A stretch of DNA of 31,074 nt from Candidatus Gastranaerophilales bacterium (GCA_910587175.1 CAJULH010000021.1:1-31074); one strand, 5' to 3'. Shown: positions 9,095-18,608, counted from the stretch's first letter. Made by a program: numbers and translations. Notes: generated by a model from the sequence alone, not told the origin.

Positions 9095-9920
9095 TATTAA
9101 TATTAAAGGGGTCGGATTAATGTCCGGCATAGAGTTTGAAGTTGAAGTAAAACCATCGGCGAATAAAGGAATTTACTTTAGATATAAAGATAAAAGCGTT
9201 CAGGCAGCCGTAGAAAATGTTGTTTCCGCAGATCATTGCGTGGTGCTTGCGAACATAAATGAGGGAGCCGGATTTAAGGTTGCTCTTGTTGAACATTTTA
9301 TTGCAGCGTGCGCTATTTGCAACATAGACAGCATTGAAATGGAATTTAAAGACCCCGGCTTTGAACCGCCAATGTTTGAAACTCCGATTTTAGACGGTTC
9401 TTCAAAAGTATGGGTGGAAGAATTCAACAAAGCAGGATATGAAGGAGACGAAGACCCTTGCCCTGTCTTGAATAATCCGGTACTTTTCCTGAAAGACAAA
9501 AGTGCTGTTATAATTTTACCGAGTGAAAATGAAACAAAAATCACATACGCTGTAAATTTTAACCACCCGGAATTAAACAACAGGTGGAGTGAATTAAATT
9601 TAGATAAAAATTTAAATGAAATAATTGAGGCAAGAACATTTGGTTATTTAAAAGATCTTGAAACGTTCCAGAAACTGGGTCTTTCAAAGGGTGTAACCAT
9701 TGATAATACCGTAGGACTCACAGAGGATGGTTTTACAACAGATTTAAGAAGTAAATACGAACCAAATAAACACAAAATACTAGATATCATTGGAGATTTA
9801 TATTTAACGGGAATAAATCCATTGAAAATGAAGGCTGATATCCTTGCAAAAGAAGCGGGGCACGCACTTCATATTCAGGCTGCAAAGATCTTAAAAGAGC
9901 AGATAAAAACTTCCGTTTAA
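9075..9920 (+). CDS. lpxC: UDP-3-O-acyl-N-acetylglucosamine deacetylase
   Basis: A 281-residue zinc deacetylase that makes the committed step of lipid A synthesis. The zinc ligands are present: H74 in VEHFIAA, and H233 and D237 in HKILDIIGD. The general acid H263 sits in AGHALHIQ. The early family motif GVGLHSG appears as GVGLMSG (residues 12-18), with Met for the usual His. The protein is somewhat short for LpxC. Its ATG lies inside the end of lpxD in another frame. fabZ follows 23 bases later. This is a stand-alone LpxC, not the LpxC-FabZ fusion seen in some phyla. Confidence 0.95.
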   Translation: MKTLKSNINIKGVGLMSGIEFEVEVKPSANKGIYFRYKDKSVQAAVENVVSADHCVVLANINEGAGFKVALVEHFIAACAICNIDSIEMEFKDPGFEPPMFETPILDGSSKVWVEEFNKAGYEGDEDPCPVLNNPVLFLKDKSAVIILPSENETKITYAVNFNHPELNNRWSELNLDKNLNEIIEARTFGYLKDLETFQKLGLSKGVTIDNTVGLTEDGFTTDLRSKYEPNKHKILDIIGDLYLTGINPLKMKADILAKEAGHALHIQAAKILKEQIKTSV

Positions 9921-9943
9921 ATAAAAATTAAGAGGAGAAAAAA

Positions 9944-10393
9944 ATGTCAGAAACAATAATTAAGCCAATTTCTATGGATATCATTGAAATTATGGAAATG
10001 ATTCCGCACAGATATCCGTTTTTATTGGTAGATAGAATAACAGAATGCGTCCCCGGGGAATATTCAAAAGGGTATAAAAATTTGACCGCAAATGAAATGT
10101 TTTTTAACGGACATTTTCCGGGAAACCCAATTATGCCCGGCGTTCTGCAAATTGAAGCAATGGCGCAAAATGCTGCTCCTATTTTATTAAAGCTGGATGC
10201 ATACAAAGGAAAACTTGCCCTTTTTGCAGGAATAGATAAAGCAAGATTTAAAAACATTGTCCGTCCGGGGGACAGGTTTGATATGGAAACAAGAATGACT
10301 AAAATCAAAGGACCTGTGGCAAAATGCGAAGCAAAAGGTTATGTAGATGGAAAACTTTGCGTTGAAGCAGAAATTACAATCGCCCTAAAATAG
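9944..10393 (+). CDS. fabZ: (3R)-hydroxyacyl-ACP dehydratase FabZ
   Basis: A 149-residue hot-dog-fold dehydratase that removes water from beta-hydroxyacyl-ACP in fatty acid elongation. The N-terminal IPHRYPFLLVDRI block is textbook. The catalytic pair is H57 in GHFPGNPIMPG and E71 in QIEAMAQ. A clear AAGAGGAG ribosome site precedes the ATG. FabZ competes with LpxA for hydroxyacyl-ACP, so its place between lpxC and lpxA fits balancing of phospholipid and lipid A output. A terminator-like palindrome follows the stop. Confidence 0.95.
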   Translation: MSETIIKPISMDIIEIMEMIPHRYPFLLVDRITECVPGEYSKGYKNLTANEMFFNGHFPGNPIMPGVLQIEAMAQNAAPILLKLDAYKGKLALFAGIDKARFKNIVRPGDRFDMETRMTKIKGPVAKCEAKGYVDGKLCVEAEITIALK

Positions 10394-10403
10394 CTATCCT
10401 TTG

Positions 10404-10426
10404 ACCGGTTTTAAAACCGGTTTTTA
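10404..10426 (+). terminator. Terminator or attenuator between fabZ and lpxA
   Basis: ACCGGTTTTAAAACCGGT (10404-10421) is a perfect palindrome that can fold into a hairpin, followed directly by more T. It sits inside an otherwise continuous lipid A gene row, so it probably terminates only part of the transcripts, or marks a separate lpxA promoter. Confidence 0.65.
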
Positions 10427-10448
10427 AAAATAGAAAGTGTGAAAAAAT

Positions 10449-11267
10449 ATGTCAGAAAACAAAATTCATAAAACAGCAATAATATCGGAAAGCGCAAAAA
10501 TAGCGCCGGATGTTGAGATTGGACCAAATGTTTTTATTGGCGAGAGTGTAACCATTGCATCAGGTGTAAAAATCGGCGCAAATGCAAGCATTGAATACGC
10601 AGAAATCGGCGAAGGAACAAAAATTTCTCCGTTTGCATCAATTGGCGGAGAACCACAGGACCTTGGGTATAAGGGTGAGCCCACAAAGGTTATTATAGGT
10701 AAAAATTGCTGGATTAGAGAATTTGCAACCATAAACAGAGCATCAGGCGAAGGAGGCGTTACAAGAGTGGGAAATAAATGCCTCATTATGGCATATGCAC
10801 ATGTTGCCCACAACTGTGTTCTGGAGGATGAAGTTATAATGGCAAATGCTGCAACCATAGGGGGTCATACACACGTTGGCTTTGGCGCATGGCTTGGCGG
10901 TTTAAGCGTTTATCATCAGAATGTCAGAATAGGTGAGATGGCAATAATTTCAGGAGCATCTGCCACAAGACAGGATATTCTTCCATATTCAAAATCCGAA
11001 GGTATTCCCCCGATTGTGCGCGATATCAACGCAATCGGTTTAAGAAGAAGAGGGGTAGATAAAGCATCCCGCGATGCCATCCATAAGGCTATAAGAATTT
11101 TGAAAAACCCTGAGTATAATACAACAATGGCATTAGATGAGATTGAAAAAAGTGTTGAAAAAAATGAATATGTGAATAAACTTGTTGATTTTATTAAAAC
11201 ATCAAAAAGAGGTGTATGCATAAAATCAAACAAGGATGCCTTCATGAATCTTGAGGAGGAAATATAA
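10449..11267 (+). CDS. lpxA: Acyl-ACP--UDP-N-acetylglucosamine O-acyltransferase
   Basis: A 272-residue trimeric beta-helix enzyme that performs the first lipid A step, moving a hydroxyacyl chain from ACP to UDP-GlcNAc. Hexapeptide repeats fill residues ~15-190. The catalytic His is H121 in AYAHVAHNC. The GEPQDLGYKGEPT block (67-79) and the INRASGEGG segment are characteristic. A helical C-terminal domain begins near GLRRRGVDKASRDAIHKA. The ribosome site ahead of ATG 10449 is weak. Its last codons contain the ribosome site of the aminopeptidase gene, whose ATG follows one base after the stop. Confidence 0.95.
   Translation: MSENKIHKTAIISESAKIAPDVEIGPNVFIGESVTIASGVKIGANASIEYAEIGEGTKISPFASIGGEPQDLGYKGEPTKVIIGKNCWIREFATINRASGEGGVTRVGNKCLIMAYAHVAHNCVLEDEVIMANAATIGGHTHVGFGAWLGGLSVYHQNVRIGEMAIISGASATRQDILPYSKSEGIPPIVRDINAIGLRRRGVDKASRDAIHKAIRILKNPEYNTTMALDEIEKSVEKNEYVNKLVDFIKTSKRGVCIKSNKDAFMNLEEEI
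11255..11259 (+). promoter_or_regulatory. Ribosome site that fixes the aminopeptidase start
   Basis: GGAGG at 11255-11259 lies nine bases before ATG 11269. The longer reading from TTG 11251 would place the start codon in front of this site, so ATG 11269 is taken. Confidence 0.75.
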
Positions 11268-11268
11268 G

Positions 11269-12375
11269 ATGGATAAGAAAACTATAGAAAAATATGCAAG
11301 AATTCTTGTAGAATATTCAACAAACGTTCAAAAGGGTGATTTAGTATTAATAAGAGCCGAAAGCCATCTCTGCCAGCCTTTAGTAAAGGAAGTTTATAAA
11401 CAGGTGCTGGAGCAGGGCGGGCACCCCATTGTAAGATGTTCTGTTGAAGGCTTAAGTGAAACGTTTATAAAATACGCTAATGATGAGCAGCTTGCATATA
11501 TTGACCCTGTTACAAAACTTGAATACGAAAAAGTTGACAAACTGATTTCTATAGGAGCACCATTAAATGTTAAAAATATGGCAAGGGCGAATGCGCAAAA
11601 AATGGCAAAAAGGTCTTCTGCAACAAGAGATTTGTCCACTTTGATGCTAAACCGTGCCGCAAAGGGTGAACTTGCCTGGGTAATTGCAGATTTCCCGACA
11701 AATGCTCTTGCCCAGGAAGCAAAGATGTCTTTGGATGAGTATGGCGAATTCATTGAAAATGCCTGTTATTTAGACCTTGATAATCCCATTGCAAAGTGGA
11801 AATCAATAGGCAAAGAACAGGATAGAATTGTTGATATTTTAAACGGCACTAAAAAGCTCCATATCATTGGCGAAAAAACCGATATCACATTCTCCGTTGA
11901 GGGCAGAAAATGGGTAAGCTGTTCAGGTTTAAATAACTTCCCGGATGGTGAAATTTTCACATCTCCTGTGGAAGATTCCGCAAACGGTGAAATTTATTTT
12001 GATTTTCCTGCAATATACAGAGGAAATGAATCCCACAAGATTTGGCTTCGTCTGGAAAACGGTAAAGTTGTTGACGCAAAGGCTGAAAAAGGTGAAGAAT
12101 TCTTACTTTCAATGCTTGATATGGATGCAGGCAGCAGATTTGTGGGTGAAATTGCAATCGGTACAAACGACCGGGTAAAAGATGTTACAGGAAACATTCT
12201 TTTTGATGAAAAAATAGGCGGTTCTATCCATATGGCACTTGGCGCAAGCTATCCCGAAACAGGCGGTAAAAATGAATCAGGTCTTCATTGGGATATCATT
12301 AAAAATATGAAGGAAAACTCTAAAATATTTGCAGATGATAAGCTTGTTTATGAAAACGGCAAATTTGTCGTATAG
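11269..12375 (+). CDS. M29-family aminopeptidase
   Basis: A 368-residue cytosolic metallo-aminopeptidase (AmpS/AmpT/PepS type) that trims N-terminal residues from peptides with two metal ions. Likely metal ligands follow the family pattern: E228 in PDGEIFTSP, E294 in GEIAIGTN, H321 in IHMALG, and H340 and D342 in GLHWD. The N-terminal YARILVEYSTNVQKGD is also typical. It follows the lpxA stop after one base and shares its transcript. It has no obvious role in lipid A, so the linkage is probably only transcriptional. Confidence 0.92.
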   Translation: MDKKTIEKYARILVEYSTNVQKGDLVLIRAESHLCQPLVKEVYKQVLEQGGHPIVRCSVEGLSETFIKYANDEQLAYIDPVTKLEYEKVDKLISIGAPLNVKNMARANAQKMAKRSSATRDLSTLMLNRAAKGELAWVIADFPTNALAQEAKMSLDEYGEFIENACYLDLDNPIAKWKSIGKEQDRIVDILNGTKKLHIIGEKTDITFSVEGRKWVSCSGLNNFPDGEIFTSPVEDSANGEIYFDFPAIYRGNESHKIWLRLENGKVVDAKAEKGEEFLLSMLDMDAGSRFVGEIAIGTNDRVKDVTGNILFDEKIGGSIHMALGASYPETGGKNESGLHWDIIKNMKENSKIFADDKLVYENGKFVV

Positions 12376-12419
12376 AATATGAAATCAAATGTGCGGTTTG
12401 CACAGGAAAACACTGTTAA

Positions 12420-13364
12420 ATGTACAATAAAAAACTATACAAAGAGATTTTAGACCATTTTAATAAGGATTTAGACCTTGTTAACTATGAGATAAAATCT
12501 CTTTTATCTAAAAATAATACAGAGCTGAATGAGGATATGTCTTCTTTTTTATTTTCTAAGTCAAAAAGACTCCGCCCTTTGATATTATTTTTAACAAAAG
12601 ATGCATTAAATGCACCTGATAATGACAATATCGTAAAGCTTGCAGCAGCATTGGAACTCCTGCATAGCGCTACCCTTCTGCACGATGATATTATAGATGA
12701 TGCGAAGTTAAGAAGGCTAAAACCCACAATAAACCACAGATACAATTCAAAAATGGCAGTACTTTCGGGGGATTATCTTTTGTCTTTGAGTTTAAAATTG
12801 CTCTGCGATATAGGCTTACCTGAAATTTTTTGTTATTTTTCAGAAAATACTTTAAATATATGCAGGGGTGAAATTAACCAGTTTTTTAACAGAGAAAAGC
12901 TTGTAACAATTGAAGAATATCTTGAAAAATCTAAAAATAAAACATCCTCTCTTTTTATGGCAGGAGCAAAATCACTTATATACTTAATAAATGAAAAAAT
13001 GCAAAAAATACCCGATAACATTCAAAAAGCATTTCTGGATTACATTTTAAGCTTTTCCCTTGCTTTTCAGATTTATGATGATATAGAAAATTTTCAAAAT
13101 GAAAACACTGAAAAAATAAGCTCTGATGCGGAAAATGGAATTTACACCCTTCCATATCTTTACATATCGCAACAAAATCATTCTTGTGATATTATAAATT
13201 TTAAGAATGAAAAATTAAATAAAGAACTTTACAATGATGCTTTAAATTTTTCAAAAGAATATTTAAACAAAACATTAGACAAGGCAAAAAACAGCTTGAA
13301 AATTACCCGAAATATTTACAAAACAGAGCTTTTAATAAAGCTTACCGAGGTTTTTAAAGGTTAA
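12420..13364 (+). CDS. Trans-isoprenyl diphosphate synthase family protein with degenerate second Asp motif
   Basis: A 314-residue all-helical prenyl synthase of the polyprenyl type that would extend allylic diphosphates with isopentenyl diphosphate. The substrate block KRLRPLILF (49-57) and the first aspartate-rich motif D89-D-I-I-D93 are intact. The second motif, normally DDxxD, reads D220-D-I-E-N224, and the following GKxTLP-like loop is GIYTLP with Ile for Lys. The enzyme may still work, but it could also be a regulatory or partner subunit. No ribosome site is clear at ATG 12420. lepB follows nine bases after the stop. Confidence 0.85.
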   Translation: MYNKKLYKEILDHFNKDLDLVNYEIKSLLSKNNTELNEDMSSFLFSKSKRLRPLILFLTKDALNAPDNDNIVKLAAALELLHSATLLHDDIIDDAKLRRLKPTINHRYNSKMAVLSGDYLLSLSLKLLCDIGLPEIFCYFSENTLNICRGEINQFFNREKLVTIEEYLEKSKNKTSSLFMAGAKSLIYLINEKMQKIPDNIQKAFLDYILSFSLAFQIYDDIENFQNENTEKISSDAENGIYTLPYLYISQQNHSCDIINFKNEKLNKELYNDALNFSKEYLNKTLDKAKNSLKITRNIYKTELLIKLTEVFKG

Positions 13365-13373
13365 AAGAATTCA

Positions 13374-13994
13374 ATGATAAACAACAGAGAAATTTTTAAA
13401 AAAATATTTTCATTTTTAAAAGAAACACTGGATACAATTCTTTTTGTGCTGATTGCCGTTATAGTTATCAGATTTTTTGTGGGCGAGCTAAGATGGATTC
13501 CGTCAGGCTCTATGCACCCAACCCTCATTGAAAAGGACAGACTTTTTGTTGAAAAACTCTCAAAACCTTTTAGGGAACTACAAAGAGGAGATGTAATTGT
13601 TTTTTATCCGCCGGATGAACCTTTAAAAAAAGATTTTTTCTCCATCATTTCAAGACTTACAGGATTAATGTGCAAGGACATTGCATTCATTAAAAGAATC
13701 ATAGGAATGCCCGGAGATAAGTTTGAAATAAAACTTGAAGATGACGGATATTATGTTTATATAAACGATAAAAAGCTTGAAGAGCCTTATATATTATCCA
13801 AGACAGACTGGATGCCCTGTCGTGATGATATGTATTGCGGACCATTTACGGTACCTGAAGATAACTATTTTATGATGGGCGATAACAGAGGAAACAGCCA
13901 GGATAGCCGTTTTTGGGGATTTTTACCGAAAAACAGAGTGATAGGACGCGCCATATTTGTCTTTTGGCCATTAAACCGTGTACAGAAGTTGTAA
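13374..13994 (+). CDS. lepB: Signal peptidase I
   Basis: A 206-residue membrane-bound serine protease that removes signal peptides from exported proteins. One N-terminal transmembrane helix (about residues 20-36) leads straight into the active site PSGSM with catalytic S46. The general base is K107 in FIKRIIGMPGD. The closing boxes GDNRGNSQDSRFWGFL and the VIGRA segment are present. One membrane helix and this length match the compact form of the enzyme. It lies nine bases after the prenyl synthase stop and is probably co-transcribed with it. Confidence 0.95.
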   Translation: MINNREIFKKIFSFLKETLDTILFVLIAVIVIRFFVGELRWIPSGSMHPTLIEKDRLFVEKLSKPFRELQRGDVIVFYPPDEPLKKDFFSIISRLTGLMCKDIAFIKRIIGMPGDKFEIKLEDDGYYVYINDKKLEEPYILSKTDWMPCRDDMYCGPFTVPEDNYFMMGDNRGNSQDSRFWGFLPKNRVIGRAIFVFWPLNRVQKL

Positions 13995-14038
13995 GTTTAA
14001 TTTTTATACTAAACTCTTAAAAATCACTGTTTACAAAT

Positions 14039-14068
14039 TTGACATAAGGCAGGGTTTTGTTGTGTAAT
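14039..14068 (+). promoter_or_regulatory. Putative promoter for smc-scpA-scpB
   Basis: TTGACA at 14039-14044 is followed after 18 bases by TGTAAT at 14063-14068 (five of six matches to TATAAT). This predicts a leader of about 27 bases before the smc ATG. Confidence 0.5.
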
Positions 14069-14101
14069 AAAGGTAACTAGGCTTGTTATCCGGATATTTT
14101 A

Positions 14102-17100
14102 ATGTATATAAAACGATTAGAAATCGATAATTTTAAATCTTTTGCAAACAAGGTTGAAATTCCTTTTTTGCCTGGTTTTACTGCAATTGCAGGAATGAAC
14201 GGTTCCGGCAAAAGCAATATTATTGACAGTATCCTTTTTGCATTAGGTTTATCATCAGCAAGGGCTTTAAGGTCTGAAAAAGGTGTTGCGGACTTAATTT
14301 CCACCCACAATAACAGAAATGAAGCAATGGTAAAGGTTGTTTTTGACCTTGATGATGATATAGGAACGGAAATTTCCTTTGCAAGAAGGGTAAAAAAAAG
14401 CCCATCCGGGTATACAAGTACATATTACCTGAATGATAAAACCGTAACTCTGACCCAAATGCATTCAGAGCTTGAGAAATATTCAATCACCCCAAACAGT
14501 TACAATGTCATAATGCAGGGAGATGTTGTAAGTCTTGTTAATTGTTCATCTATGGAAAAAAGAAAATTTATAGATGAAGTTGCAGGCACTGCCGATTTTG
14601 ACAGAAAAATAGAAGCCGCAACAAATGAACTTGAAGCGGTTGAAGGAAGAGTGCAGGACTCTTTGCTTGTTATGGGCGAAATAAATTCCATGCTTGAAAA
14701 ACTGGCAGAAGAAAGGGAAGTTGCACTAAAATATCAGGAAATAAAAAACCAAAAAGATGAGCTTGAAGGGCAAATAACAGCAGTTAAATATTTTAATTTC
14801 AAAAAAACACTTGAACTGATGCATGAAAATATCCTAAAAGCCACAAAGGACAAGAAAAAGCAGGAAATAGAAGTTGAGCAAAAACAGGCTGAAATTGACA
14901 AAAAGAAGGAAGAATACGAAGATATCTGTGCAAAAGTAAAGGCACAGGGTGAAGACAAACAGCTTGAAGTTAAAAAACTTGTAGAAGAAAAGAAGAGCGA
15001 AATCCAAAGAAAAAAAGACTCAATATTTCACACAGATAAGGTTATAAATTCAAATAATAAAACAATATATGCTGCAAAAAATGCAATAGAAGGCTTTAAC
15101 ACCAAAAATGAAGAAGTAAAGCTTGCAATAGCTGAAAAAGAGAAAAACAAAGCAGCACTTGAAGAAAATATTTCCCTTAAAAAAGAAGAACTTTCAAGAA
15201 TACTTTCCGAGGTTACCGGTCTAAACCAAACTGCAGATACATATATTCAAAAAAGAAATGCCTTAAGGAAAGAACTTGATGTTCTTAAGGATGAAGAAAA
15301 CAATTTAATTAAAGAAAAACTTCCAAATGAATCAAAACTTGAAAATCTGAACACAGAATTAAATAACACAAATAAAGCCATAGAAGAACTTGAAAACCGG
15401 ATGAAATCCTTTGACGGGGATAAAGACAAGCTCTCTTTACAAGTGGAAACATTAACAAAAGAATTAGAAGACCTAAAAACCCTTCAAAAACTTGTCTTTG
15501 ATGATATTGACAAAACAAAAGCGCAAATTCAGGATGATATGCGCTCTATTCAGCTTGCAAATAAAAAAATTGCAGAACTTGAGGCTAATAAACGCGCATT
15601 CAGAACATTTGGGCTTGGTGCCGGTGTTGAAACCATTATGCAAAGCAAAATTCAGGGTGTCCATGCGCCTTTAAGCCAGCTTGCAGATGTAGACAGCGAA
15701 TATACATATGCCATAAATGAGGCTCTTGGAGGAAGAAGCAGATTCATTGTCGTTGAAGATGAAAATGTGGCATCCAGAGCGCTTGAAATATTAAAATCCC
15801 AGGGAAAAGACCGCGCAACCTGTCTTCCTTTAAATAAATTAAAACCTGCACCAAACAATCTGCCGCTGCCAAAGCTGGATGGTGTTATAGATTTTGCAAT
15901 AAATTTGATAGATTTTGATGATAAATACATAAAAGCTTTCTATTTTGCACTTGGAGAAACCCTTGTAGTAGACAATATGCAGGCAGCAAAGAAACTGATG
16001 GGCAAATACAGAATTGTTACATTGGATGGCGAAATATTTGAAAAATCAGGCGCAATTACAGGCGGTGCAAAAAGAAAGAATGCCCCCGCATTCGGCAAAG
16101 CGGATGACAGAGAACTTGAAAATTATAAACTCAGATTAAATGAACTTGAAGAAACTTACAAAACCCGTGAAAATAAAAGACTTGAGCTTGAACAGAAGTT
16201 TGAAAAGATTAGAAGCGACTATTCAAATGCACTAAATTCACTACAGGGTGCAAAATATGAATACAGTCAGCTTTTATCCGGTCATGAACAGTTTGAACAG
16301 ATAGTTGAAGAAAAATTAAAAAGAATAAATGAAATCACACCTGAAATCAAAAAGACTGAAGCACTTTTGGATAAATTTGAGCACAAACATATTGAAATTA
16401 TAGATAAAATTACAAATATCCAAACAGAAATTGAAGAAGTTGAAAAATTCATCGATGACGGTGAATTGAAAAAACTTCAGGAAATGACCCAGGGTGTTGA
16501 AAACGAAATAAAAGAACTTGAAAGAAAGATTTTAAGCGCCGAAAATGAAATTTTAAAGGACAATCAAACCGTTACTTTTAATAACGATATGATTGAATTA
16601 AAAGAAGCTGATATTAAAAAGCTTACAGCGGATAACATCAGCCTGAATGAAGACAAGCAGAGATTTGAAGTGGATATTGTTGAAATTTCAAGGGTTTTAG
16701 AAGGACTTGAAGCAGAAGTTATAGAACTTGGCAAAAATCTTGTTGAATTGCAAAATATCAGGCAAAAAATTCAGGATGATATGCTCGAAGCAGAAAAAAC
16801 GAAAAATATTCTGGAAAATGACATTGAAAGAATTGCAGAATCAATCGAAAGTTTTAAATTAAGCCGCAGCAGTGTTGAACCGCAATTAGAAGAAGTTATA
16901 GCAGAATTAAAAGAACGCGGCATAAAAGCAGAAGAACTCACGCCAACCGAAATCTCAATTGAAGAAATAACAGGGAAAATTCAAAAACTGCAAAAGAAAA
17001 TGGATGACCTTGGTTTGGTTAATATGAAAGCTATTGAAGATTACAATACTGTTTTAAACAGGCAGAAGGAATTAAACACAAAAATTGAAACCCTTGAAAA

Positions 17101-17605
17101 TGAAAAAAATGAAATCCAAAGCAGAATGACAGGATATGAAAACCTAAAGAAAGAAACTTTCCTTGATACGTTTAATTCCGTAAACAGTCATTTTAAAATC
17201 ATCTTCACGGAACTCACAGACGGGCAGGGTGAACTCATCCTGGAAAACCCGGAAAATCCTTTCCTTGGCGGGTTAACCGTGGAAGGAAACCAGAAAAACA
17301 AGGAAAAACAAAAGCTCGCAGGGATGAGCGGCGGCGAAAAGACACTAATGGCATTATCTTTAGTGTTTGCGGTACAAAGACACCTGCCTGCACCATTCTA
17401 TGCTCTTGATGAGGTAGATGCAGCACTTGACGGTTTTAACGTAGAAAGAATTGCAAAAATGATAAACACGCAATCAGAGCGTACGCAATTTGTAGTTATA
17501 AGCCAAAGATCACAGATGATAGAATCAGCCGACAGAATGATTGGTGTAAACCAAAACAAAGGCAGAACACTTGTTTCAGGCATCACAAATAAAAAGTCGG
17601 CATAA
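14102..17605 (+). CDS. smc: Chromosome segregation ATPase SMC
   Basis: An 1167-residue structural maintenance of chromosomes protein. The Walker A loop is GMNGSGKS (31-38). Two long, highly charged coiled-coil arms surround a hinge domain at roughly 505-680 (HAPLSQLADVDSEYTYAINEALGG marks its start). The ABC signature is G1074-M-S-G-G-E-K1080, and Walker B ends in LDEVDAALD with D1103-E1104. Length is normal. The head engages ScpA, encoded 25 bases downstream. The ATG has no clear ribosome site. Together with scpA and scpB this gives the full bacterial condensin. Confidence 0.97.
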   Translation: MYIKRLEIDNFKSFANKVEIPFLPGFTAIAGMNGSGKSNIIDSILFALGLSSARALRSEKGVADLISTHNNRNEAMVKVVFDLDDDIGTEISFARRVKKSPSGYTSTYYLNDKTVTLTQMHSELEKYSITPNSYNVIMQGDVVSLVNCSSMEKRKFIDEVAGTADFDRKIEAATNELEAVEGRVQDSLLVMGEINSMLEKLAEEREVALKYQEIKNQKDELEGQITAVKYFNFKKTLELMHENILKATKDKKKQEIEVEQKQAEIDKKKEEYEDICAKVKAQGEDKQLEVKKLVEEKKSEIQRKKDSIFHTDKVINSNNKTIYAAKNAIEGFNTKNEEVKLAIAEKEKNKAALEENISLKKEELSRILSEVTGLNQTADTYIQKRNALRKELDVLKDEENNLIKEKLPNESKLENLNTELNNTNKAIEELENRMKSFDGDKDKLSLQVETLTKELEDLKTLQKLVFDDIDKTKAQIQDDMRSIQLANKKIAELEANKRAFRTFGLGAGVETIMQSKIQGVHAPLSQLADVDSEYTYAINEALGGRSRFIVVEDENVASRALEILKSQGKDRATCLPLNKLKPAPNNLPLPKLDGVIDFAINLIDFDDKYIKAFYFALGETLVVDNMQAAKKLMGKYRIVTLDGEIFEKSGAITGGAKRKNAPAFGKADDRELENYKLRLNELEETYKTRENKRLELEQKFEKIRSDYSNALNSLQGAKYEYSQLLSGHEQFEQIVEEKLKRINEITPEIKKTEALLDKFEHKHIEIIDKITNIQTEIEEVEKFIDDGELKKLQEMTQGVENEIKELERKILSAENEILKDNQTVTFNNDMIELKEADIKKLTADNISLNEDKQRFEVDIVEISRVLEGLEAEVIELGKNLVELQNIRQKIQDDMLEAEKTKNILENDIERIAESIESFKLSRSSVEPQLEEVIAELKERGIKAEELTPTEISIEEITGKIQKLQKKMDDLGLVNMKAIEDYNTVLNRQKELNTKIETLENEKNEIQSRMTGYENLKKETFLDTFNSVNSHFKIIFTELTDGQGELILENPENPFLGGLTVEGNQKNKEKQKLAGMSGGEKTLMALSLVFAVQRHLPAPFYALDEVDAALDGFNVERIAKMINTQSERTQFVVISQRSQMIESADRMIGVNQNKGRTLVSGITNKKSA

Positions 17606-17630
17606 TTTGCAAAAATACAAAGGACAATAA

Positions 17631-18608
17631 ATGAATAATTCTGTAAAATTTTACGATAATAAAAATGCAGTGGATACAAGGGAATTCGGGGTTCACACAA
17701 ACCCTATTTCAAACTACGAGTTTGAAATGGTAAATTCTGTTTCAAATGCAGCACAAAGCCCTGTTGATGCCATTGAAATTATTGTAGATATGGCAAAGAC
17801 AGGAAAAATTGACCCATGGAATATTGATATTGTAAAAGTGCATGATGAATATATGAAAAAGCTTCGCGAGCTTAAGAAAAATGAAAATCTCGGGCTTGTC
17901 GGAAAGGCATTCTTCTTCTCGTCTGTACTTTTAAACTTAAAATCAAAAGTTTTAAACGGTATAAGCCTTCAGGATTTTGAACCTGAGCCTGAATATGATG
18001 ATAATTTCAATGATTATGAGGACGGATTCGAACCGGAACAACTCCAGCTCCCATCGTCAAATATTATTTCTTTCGATGAAGTGCTTCAAAGAAGAACCAG
18101 CACCAAGCTAAACAGAAACAGGGGCGTAACTTTAAACGATTTAATCCGTCATTTGGAATTTTACGAACAATTAGAAAAAAAGCGCGCACTAAAGGAAAAT
18201 CTCGAAAGACAGAAAAAACGTTTCGGCAGAAACTATTCCAAAATGTCTACTACGGAAATCCTCGATATGACGCAGGATGAATACATTGAAGAGCTTGTAA
18301 ACAAGATGGAGCAGAATCTGAATAAGATTTTAGAAAAGAATGATAAGATTGAACTTGAAGAGCTCTCTCTGATAGGCTTCAGCCGTCCTGCGGCATATAT
18401 TGCAGTATTATATCTTGCATCTTACGGAAAATTTGATATTTATCAGGAAGAATTTTACGGAAATTTATATGTTAAATTACCGGAAAAAACTACCGAAACC
18501 TTGGATGAGATTAAAAAAGAAACTCTAAAAACCGCAAAATCACTAAAGAAACAACCAGATACAGATAAGGTTGCATTAGAGGGCGAGGATATAAAAAATG
18601 CCTGCTGA
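17631..18608 (+). CDS. scpA: Segregation and condensation protein A (kleisin)
   Basis: A 325-residue kleisin that bridges the two SMC heads and binds ScpB. The N-terminal SMC-neck region is recognisable in SPVDAIEIIVDMAKTGKIDPW and DIVKVHDEYM. The C-terminal winged helix includes FLYL-like SFSRPAAYIAVLYLASYGKF. The protein is longer than many ScpA. The extra length is partly an acidic linker (about 121-142: EPEPEYDDNFNDYEDGFEPE) and partly a charged tail. The ribosome site is AAGGA. The gene overlaps scpB by 11 bases. Confidence 0.93.
   Translation: MNNSVKFYDNKNAVDTREFGVHTNPISNYEFEMVNSVSNAAQSPVDAIEIIVDMAKTGKIDPWNIDIVKVHDEYMKKLRELKKNENLGLVGKAFFFSSVLLNLKSKVLNGISLQDFEPEPEYDDNFNDYEDGFEPEQLQLPSSNIISFDEVLQRRTSTKLNRNRGVTLNDLIRHLEFYEQLEKKRALKENLERQKKRFGRNYSKMSTTEILDMTQDEYIEELVNKMEQNLNKILEKNDKIELEELSLIGFSRPAAYIAVLYLASYGKFDIYQEEFYGNLYVKLPEKTTETLDEIKKETLKTAKSLKKQPDTDKVALEGEDIKNAC

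Noticed and set aside
11251..11268. TTG 11251 as start of the aminopeptidase
   Set aside because: The codons between are the ribosome site itself, and the family sequence begins at ATG 11269.
14090..14101. Leaderless promoter for smc
   Set aside because: No -10 hexamer lies six bases before its ATG; the better candidate (TTGACA, TGTAAT) predicts a leader of about 27 bases.
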